A stretch of DNA of 29,382 bases from CADEEN01 sp031379365 (GTDB lineage: Bacteria; Pseudomonadota; Gammaproteobacteria; Burkholderiales; Burkholderiaceae_C): the NCBI GenBank assembly GCA_031379365.1, contig JANNFB010000131.1:1-29382 (forward strand), in the 5' to 3' direction. A program made the position numbers and the translations under genes. Below are positions 25,144 through 29,382 of this stretch, in pieces. A model generated the notes under the pieces. It did not search any database and had not been told where the DNA came from. It saw only the letters and a list, made by a program, of their open reading frames with translations. Each line of letters begins with the position of its first letter. Within the stretch, counting starts at the first letter, position 1.

Positions 25144-25599
25144 ATGACGCACTCGCAATCCGCCCGCTGGGGCCGCTGGCTGTTGACCTCGCTGGCATGG
25201 GGGCTGGCATTCACCGCCGCCCAAGCCGAAATCGGCCAGATCAAGACGGCCAAGGGCCAAGTCTCTGTCGACCGCAAGGGCCAGGTGCTGCCGGGCCAGG
25301 TCGGGATGCTGCTCGAAGCGTCTGATGTGTTGAAGACAGGCGCCGATGGCTCGGTCGGCCTGACCATGCGCGACAACTCGCTGCTCTCGGCCGGCCCGAA
25401 CAGCATCCTGGCGCTGGAGCGCTTCGAGTTCGACCCGACCACCAGCCAGGGCCGCTTCGACAGCCAGCTGCGCCGCGGCACGCTGGCCGTGGTTTCGGGC
25501 CGGATTGCCAAGCAATCGCCCGAAGCGATGACGGTGCGCACGCCTTCCGCGGTGCTGGGTGTGCGCGGCACCGAGTTCGTGGTTGCTGTCGATGACTGA
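25144..25599 (+). CDS. FecR domain protein, exported
   Basis: This 151-residue protein has a signal peptide at about 1-28 (cleavage after TAAQA). The mature part is a single FecR domain: IGQIKTAKGQVSVDRKGQVL, the DVLKTGADGSVGLTMRDNS segment, LRRGTLAVVSGRIAKQSPEA and TVRTPSAVLGVRGTEFVV. It lacks the N-terminal cytoplasmic and transmembrane anti-sigma parts of true FecR, so it belongs to the periplasmic FecR-like group that often sits beside CHASE2 sensor proteins in proteobacteria. AAGGAAG precedes the ATG. Its stop overlaps the OmpA-like gene by 8 bases. A partnership with the CHASE2 protein at 26213-28333 is inferred from context. Confidence 0.88.
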   Translation: MTHSQSARWGRWLLTSLAWGLAFTAAQAEIGQIKTAKGQVSVDRKGQVLPGQVGMLLEASDVLKTGADGSVGLTMRDNSLLSAGPNSILALERFEFDPTTSQGRFDSQLRRGTLAVVSGRIAKQSPEAMTVRTPSAVLGVRGTEFVVAVDD

Positions 25600-26188
25600 G
25601 CTGCTGCGCCGCGTGGCGCTGCTGCTGTTGGTCGGCCTCCTGGCGGCCTGCGCTACCAAGCAAGGCTCGGTGGTTTTGCTGCCCGAGCGGGACGGCAAGG
25701 CGACCGCGGTGGTGGTTGCGCAAGGCGGTGCCACGGTGCCGCTGAGCCAGCCCTATGCGGCGGCCAACCTGACCAGCGGCGGGCCCAAGGCCTATCAGTC
25801 CAGTGCCCAGGAAGTGCAGAGCTATTTCGGCGCGGCGCTGGCGGCGCAGCCGCTGCCGCCGACCCAGTTCACGCTGTATTTCGTCGAAGGCAAGGACGAG
25901 TTCACGGCCGAGTCCAAGGCCATCATCGACCGCGTGTTCACCGAGATCGCCAAGCGGCCGGTGCCCGACGTGGTGGTCATCGGGCACACCGACAAGGTCG
26001 GCAGCGACGCGGTCAACGACCCGCTCTCGCGCCAGCGCGCCGAAGTCGTGCGGAGCGCACTGGTTGCGCGCGGCATTGCCGTCGACAAGGTGGTGGCCAT
26101 CGGCCGTGGCAAGCGCGAGCCCGTGGTGCCCACCGCCGAGGGCGTGGCCGAAGCGCGCAATCGGCGCGTCGAGATCCAGGTGCGCTGA
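25592..26188 (+). CDS. OmpA-family lipoprotein
   Basis: This 198-residue protein has a lipoprotein signal (LLLVGLLAAC, lipidated C20). The C-terminal OmpA peptidoglycan-binding domain (about 95-198) has VVVIGHTDKVGSDAVNDPLS followed by RQRAEVVRSAL and ends with RNRRVEIQVR. The conserved Asp and Arg that bind diaminopimelate are present. It should anchor the outer membrane to the cell wall. The start at 25592 is inside the end of the FecR gene (8-base overlap), and the lipobox position fits it; an upstream start at 25559 would push the signal inward. It is coupled to FecR and convergent with the CHASE2 phosphatase (24-base gap). Confidence 0.92.
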   Translation: MTELLRRVALLLLVGLLAACATKQGSVVLLPERDGKATAVVVAQGGATVPLSQPYAAANLTSGGPKAYQSSAQEVQSYFGAALAAQPLPPTQFTLYFVEGKDEFTAESKAIIDRVFTEIAKRPVPDVVVIGHTDKVGSDAVNDPLSRQRAEVVRSALVARGIAVDKVVAIGRGKREPVVPTAEGVAEARNRRVEIQVR

Positions 26189-26212
26189 CGCCGGTAACGG
26201 CGCAACACCGGC

Positions 26213-28333
26213 TCAGGCCGTCGGGCCGAGCCAGCGCAGCGCGAGGATCGTCAGGTCATCGGCTGGCTCGGCCCCAGCAGAGAACACCAGCACATCGCTT
26301 TGCAGCGCGCTGACCGTCTCGCGCGCGCCGGCCCCGACAGCGCTCTGCTCACGCAAGCGCTGCTCGGTGCGCGCGGTGCCGTACAGCTCACCGGCCGGGT
26401 TCTGCGCCTCTGTCACGCCGTCGGTCATCAGGCACAGCATCTCGCCGGGCAGCAGCTGGCAGCTTGCGCCTTCGTAGGGAAAGTCACCGAAGCTGCACAA
26501 GGGCGGGCCGTCACCATACTCGAGCCGCCCGGGCTGCGGGCGCGTGGGCAGCAGGCGGTAGGGGTTGTCGTGGCCGGCGTTGCAGTAATGCATCTCGCCA
26601 CTGCGCAAATCCAGGATCGCGGCGAACAGGGTGACGAAGAGCATCTCCGGGTTGTCGCGCGACACTTCCTCGTTGGCCACCTGCATGATCTGACCGATGT
26701 CGGCACCCGGGGCGCGCAGCATCGCGCTCTTGTAGAGGGCCTTGCTCACGGCCATGAAGATCGATGCCGACAGCCCCTTGCCGGCGACATCGCCAATGAC
26801 CAGGAACAGGCGGTCGGCATCGAGGCGAAAAAAGTCATACAGGTCGCCGCCGACTTCACGCGCCGGGGTCAGGGTGGCGAACAGCTCGATGCGCCCATCG
26901 CCCTGCAACAACTCCAGGCGCGGCAAGCTGCCCATCTGGATGCGCTGGGCGGCCTCGAGTTCACCGGCGATGCGCGCGCTTTGCTCGCGCTGCAGCTGCA
27001 CCACCGCCTGCAGTGCCTTGCGTTGGCGCGTCGACGCGCCCAGCATGAGCACGCCCAGCACGGCGAACAGCAGCAAAAGCGACAGGCCGGGCGTGGCCGC
27101 ATCGAACAGCCAGTAGTGGCTGCGGAAGAGCGCAAACGCCGCAGCCGCCGACAGCGACACCGCCCCCAGCACCAGCGCCGCCGCGCTGCCCGGCTTCATG
27201 CGCTGCGTCCAATGCAGCAAAGCGCCGCCGAGCAGCAACAGCCACAGCGCCTCGGCCGCGGGGGCCCAGGTCGGCCGGCGCAACAGCGTGCCGTCGACCA
27301 GGTTCTCGATCAATTGGGCGTGGATCTCGCTGCCGGCCATGCGCTCGCCCAGCGGGGTGGCCTGGTTGTCGTTCAGACCGGTCGCGGTCGGGCCGATCAA
27401 CACCATCTGGCGGTGCAACTCGCTGGCATCGACGCGGCCCTCCAACACGTCGATCGCCGACACGAAGCGATCGGGTCGGGTCGGCGAAAAGTACACCCGC
27501 ACGGCGCCGTCGGGCTCGGTCGGCACGCGCAGGTCACCGACGCTGATCGACTCGACCGCGCCGCCCGCCACCGCCAGCTGCAGCCGCGGCACACCGACCG
27601 CCACCCTCAGCATCTCGATCGACAGGGCCGGCACCAGGGTGCCGCCGATGCTGGCCACCAGCGGAATGCGACGGACCAGGCCGCGCGAAGGGTCGACGGA
27701 GATCAAGCCCCAGCCTCGCCCCTGCCTGTCGAGCTGGTCGACGCTGGTCAGCGCTGCGTTGTAGCTCAACAGGGTCGGGGGCGCGCCTGCCGCGGCCGAC
27801 CCCGCCCGCGCGCCCACGACAATCGGCGCCGCCCGCAATGTCATGCCGGTGACATCGTCGGTGCCGGCCAACGCCATCACCGTGGGCGCAGCGGCGATGG
27901 CGTGGGCCAGCTCGGCGTCATTCGACGGCAGGCGCTGCAGCGCAGCGACGATAGCGGCGTCCTTGATCCCGGCGCGGGAGAGCAAGCGGCCCGGCGAAAG
28001 CGCGTCGGCCTCGGGCATCAGGATGTCCAGGGCGATGGCGGACGGATCAGCCCGATTGACGGCGTTCACCAGCCGCGCCAGTTCGGTGCGCGGCCAGGGC
28101 CACTGGCCGATGGCTTGCAGGCTCTTCTGGTCGATCGCCACGACCGTCACCGGCAGGGTGTGCACTTGGCGCGGCGCCAGCATCTGGTGGCCATCGAACC
28201 AGGCCGCCTGCAAGCGCTCGGTCCAAGGCGCTTGCCACCAGGTCAGAGCGCACAGGGCCAGCAACAAGGCCCCGCCGATGCGGCGGATGCGGCGAAAGCC
28301 GTCGGCAGACGACGCCTGCGCGTCGCCGGCCAT
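26213..28333 (-). CDS. CHASE2 sensor with SpoIIE-type PP2C phosphatase domain
   Basis: This 706-residue membrane protein has TM1 (about 19-36), a periplasmic CHASE2 domain (about 40-350, with PVTVVAIDQKSLQAIGQWPW and VLIGPTATGLNDNQATPLGE), three more hydrophobic segments (about 362-432), a coiled-coil linker (about 436-465) and a cytoplasmic SpoIIE/PP2C domain (about 470-704). The phosphatase metal motifs GGDLYDFF (495-502), GDVAGKG (514-520), NAGH (585-588), TDGVTEA (637-643) and ADDLTILAL (691-699) are all intact. Such proteins dephosphorylate anti-sigma-factor antagonists (STAS proteins) in response to an extracellular signal. The ATG at 28333 overlaps the MBL gene's stop (TGATG). The stimulus is unknown; the FecR/OmpA genes nearby are candidate partners. 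Confidence 0.93.
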   Translation of the reverse strand: MAGDAQASSADGFRRIRRIGGALLLALCALTWWQAPWTERLQAAWFDGHQMLAPRQVHTLPVTVVAIDQKSLQAIGQWPWPRTELARLVNAVNRADPSAIALDILMPEADALSPGRLLSRAGIKDAAIVAALQRLPSNDAELAHAIAAAPTVMALAGTDDVTGMTLRAAPIVVGARAGSAAAGAPPTLLSYNAALTSVDQLDRQGRGWGLISVDPSRGLVRRIPLVASIGGTLVPALSIEMLRVAVGVPRLQLAVAGGAVESISVGDLRVPTEPDGAVRVYFSPTRPDRFVSAIDVLEGRVDASELHRQMVLIGPTATGLNDNQATPLGERMAGSEIHAQLIENLVDGTLLRRPTWAPAAEALWLLLLGGALLHWTQRMKPGSAAALVLGAVSLSAAAAFALFRSHYWLFDAATPGLSLLLLFAVLGVLMLGASTRQRKALQAVVQLQREQSARIAGELEAAQRIQMGSLPRLELLQGDGRIELFATLTPAREVGGDLYDFFRLDADRLFLVIGDVAGKGLSASIFMAVSKALYKSAMLRAPGADIGQIMQVANEEVSRDNPEMLFVTLFAAILDLRSGEMHYCNAGHDNPYRLLPTRPQPGRLEYGDGPPLCSFGDFPYEGASCQLLPGEMLCLMTDGVTEAQNPAGELYGTARTEQRLREQSAVGAGARETVSALQSDVLVFSAGAEPADDLTILALRWLGPTA

Positions 28334-29292
28334 CACAGGCCGATTTCCAGCCCGTCGTAGGCTGCGCTGACGCGCAGCCGCTTGCCGCCGCGGGTGATCT
28401 CCTCGAGGCGGCGCGTCTCGGCCAACACCGCATCGATGGCGGCGTCGTCGAACACCGGCTCGTGGTGGAACAGGCACAGGTGTTTCGCGCCGGCCATCTG
28501 GCACAGCTCCACGCCGACGATGTTGCTGGAGTGGCCCCAGTCAGCTTTGACGGACACGGCGTCCGCCAGCGAATACATGCCATCGAAGATGACCAGATCG
28601 GCGTCGCGGAAGAACTCGACGAAACGCGCGGTGTGTTCGGGCTGTTCCAGTGGGTGCTCGGAGTCGGTGGAATAGACCACCGCCTTGCCCTGGGCCTCGA
28701 AGCGATAGCCGTAGGAGTCGCCGCCGTGGCGCTGCAGCATGGCGGTGACCTTGACGCCGTCGATCTCATAGGCGCGGCCCGGTTCAACACGGACGAACTC
28801 TATCTTGGCGCCTAATTTGTAAAAATCGACCGGGAAGGAGGGCTGCTCCTGTTGTCGCAAGAGGGCGGCTTCGAGACCCTCATGGCAACCATACACAAGC
28901 ACCCGATTCCCCGGCACGAAGGCCGGTACGAAGAAGGGCAGGCCCATGATGTGGTCCCAGTGCAGGTGGGACTGGAAAATGTGAAACGTCTGCCCGGCGC
29001 CTGCGCTGCGTTGGGCCATGGCGGCGTGACCGAAGGGGCGCAGGCCACTGCCCATGTCGCAGACGAAGTAATCGAAGCCGCCGGTCTCGATCTGCACACA
29101 GGAACTGTGGCCGCCGTAGGTGCCCGACTCGGCGAACGGCAGGCTGGCCAGCACGCGCTCGAGATCGGCCTCGGTGGCCAGGGGCCGGCCGCGCGCCGCG
29201 CGCAGCGCCGCCAGCAGCTTCAGGCGCACGCCGGCCGCCGTCAGCGCCACCGGCAGCGAGCCACGCGTGCCCCAGTAACGCGCGCGCATCAT
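28333..29292 (-). CDS. MBL-fold metallo-hydrolase
   Basis: This 319-residue protein has the metallo-beta-lactamase fold. It begins ARYWGTRGSLPV, a start common to this subfamily, and has the metal motif HLHWDH (109-114) within FQSHLHWDHIMGLPFF, a later DSEHP and a C-terminal FHHEP that complete the site. Family members often hydrolyse phosphodiesters or cyclic nucleotides, so a role in second-messenger turnover is plausible but unproven. Two starts compete: ATG at 29292, which matches the subfamily's usual N-terminus, and GTG at 29346, which overlaps the upstream stop as GTGA but adds 18 low-complexity residues; neither has a good ribosome binding site. The gene is coupled to the CHASE2 phosphatase (TGATG). 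Confidence 0.9.
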   Translation of the reverse strand: MMRARYWGTRGSLPVALTAAGVRLKLLAALRAARGRPLATEADLERVLASLPFAESGTYGGHSSCVQIETGGFDYFVCDMGSGLRPFGHAAMAQRSAGAGQTFHIFQSHLHWDHIMGLPFFVPAFVPGNRVLVYGCHEGLEAALLRQQEQPSFPVDFYKLGAKIEFVRVEPGRAYEIDGVKVTAMLQRHGGDSYGYRFEAQGKAVVYSTDSEHPLEQPEHTARFVEFFRDADLVIFDGMYSLADAVSVKADWGHSSNIVGVELCQMAGAKHLCLFHHEPVFDDAAIDAVLAETRRLEEITRGGKRLRVSAAYDGLEIGL

Positions 29293-29342
29293 GGTGCAGC
29301 CGCCGGGCGGCTGGCCCGGTAGTCGGCCAGCGCGGCGGGGGA

Positions 29343-29382
29343 TCACAGGGCCAGTGCGTCGTCAAGCGTGGCCGTGTCGGTG
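29343..29382 (-). CDS. C-terminal tail of an upstream gene (runs off the right edge)
   Basis: Twelve minus-strand codons ending in TGA at 29343-29345 read TDTATLDDALAL. The stop overlaps a GTG of the MBL-fold frame (GTGA), the junction style seen throughout this run, so this is probably the end of an operon-mate. A STAS or related anti-sigma-antagonist gene would fit the context, but twelve residues cannot identify it. Confidence 0.4.
   Translation of the reverse strand, partial: TDTATLDDALAL

Noticed and set aside
26189..26202. CGCCG-GTAA-CGGCG hairpin between the OmpA and CHASE2 genes as a bidirectional terminator
   Set aside because: The 5-bp stem without a T-tract is too weak to call, although the position between convergent genes is suggestive.
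26300..28360. 686-codon plus-strand open frame opposite the CHASE2-PP2C gene
   Set aside because: The product is Arg/Gln/His-rich without any domain, and the other strand carries every PP2C metal motif; this is a shadow.

Overview
The window looks like chromosomal DNA of a GC-rich betaproteobacterium, most likely order Burkholderiales. The evidence is very high GC at third codon positions, a monomeric NADP isocitrate dehydrogenase, and three solitary Bug-type (tripartite tricarboxylate transporter, TTT) periplasmic binding proteins, a family greatly expanded in that order. The genus cannot be fixed from sequence alone. No rRNA, tRNA or CRISPR array was seen. The only clear mobile element is the 3' end of an IS30-type transposase at the left edge.

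Layout. 1-250: IS30 transposase tail, then upstream DNA. 247-2484: icd. 2527-7677: a putative aromatic or keto-acid catabolic cluster. It holds a fumarylpyruvate-hydrolase-like FAH protein and a RutE-like nitroreductase on the minus strand, diverging from a plus-strand run of a second FAH protein, an intradiol (hydroxyquinol-type) dioxygenase, a Bug receptor and a third FAH protein that carries an export/lipoprotein signal. 7802-8527: a GntR/FCD regulator. 8588-12391: a complete four-gene osmoprotectant ABC importer in the yehZYXW order, with 4-nt overlaps at each junction. 12477-14935: an aldo/keto reductase, a 54-residue basic protein, an Ala/Lys/Arg-rich phasin- or histone-like protein and a small secreted protein of unknown function. 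14932-15968: a tightly coupled minus-strand run of a PPOX-type flavoprotein, a DOPA 4,5-dioxygenase-like protein and the unknown secreted protein. 16101-18630: a Bug receptor and an acyl-CoA synthetase. 18631-19084: a gene-free stretch with two inverted 104-bp structured repeats. 19085-20891: a MOSC protein diverging from an MFS transporter. 20895-22160: an HD-GYP protein. 22365-25094: a third Bug receptor and an ABC-2 exporter pair. 25144-29382: a FecR protein and an OmpA-like lipoprotein, convergent with a CHASE2-SpoIIE/PP2C phosphatase and a metallo-beta-lactamase (MBL)-fold protein.

The strongest candidate for something undescribed is the pair of 104-bp elements at 18683-18786 and 18832-18935. 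Each has a 24-bp outer stem of unrelated sequence, the same 56-nt core length and an inner 8-bp hairpin. Four base pairs of that hairpin differ between copies while pairing is kept, which suggests selection on structure. Secondary points of interest are the exported FAH-family enzyme in the dioxygenase cluster and the FecR/OmpA/CHASE2-PP2C/MBL signalling neighbourhood. All functions are read from motifs by eye and no database search was run.
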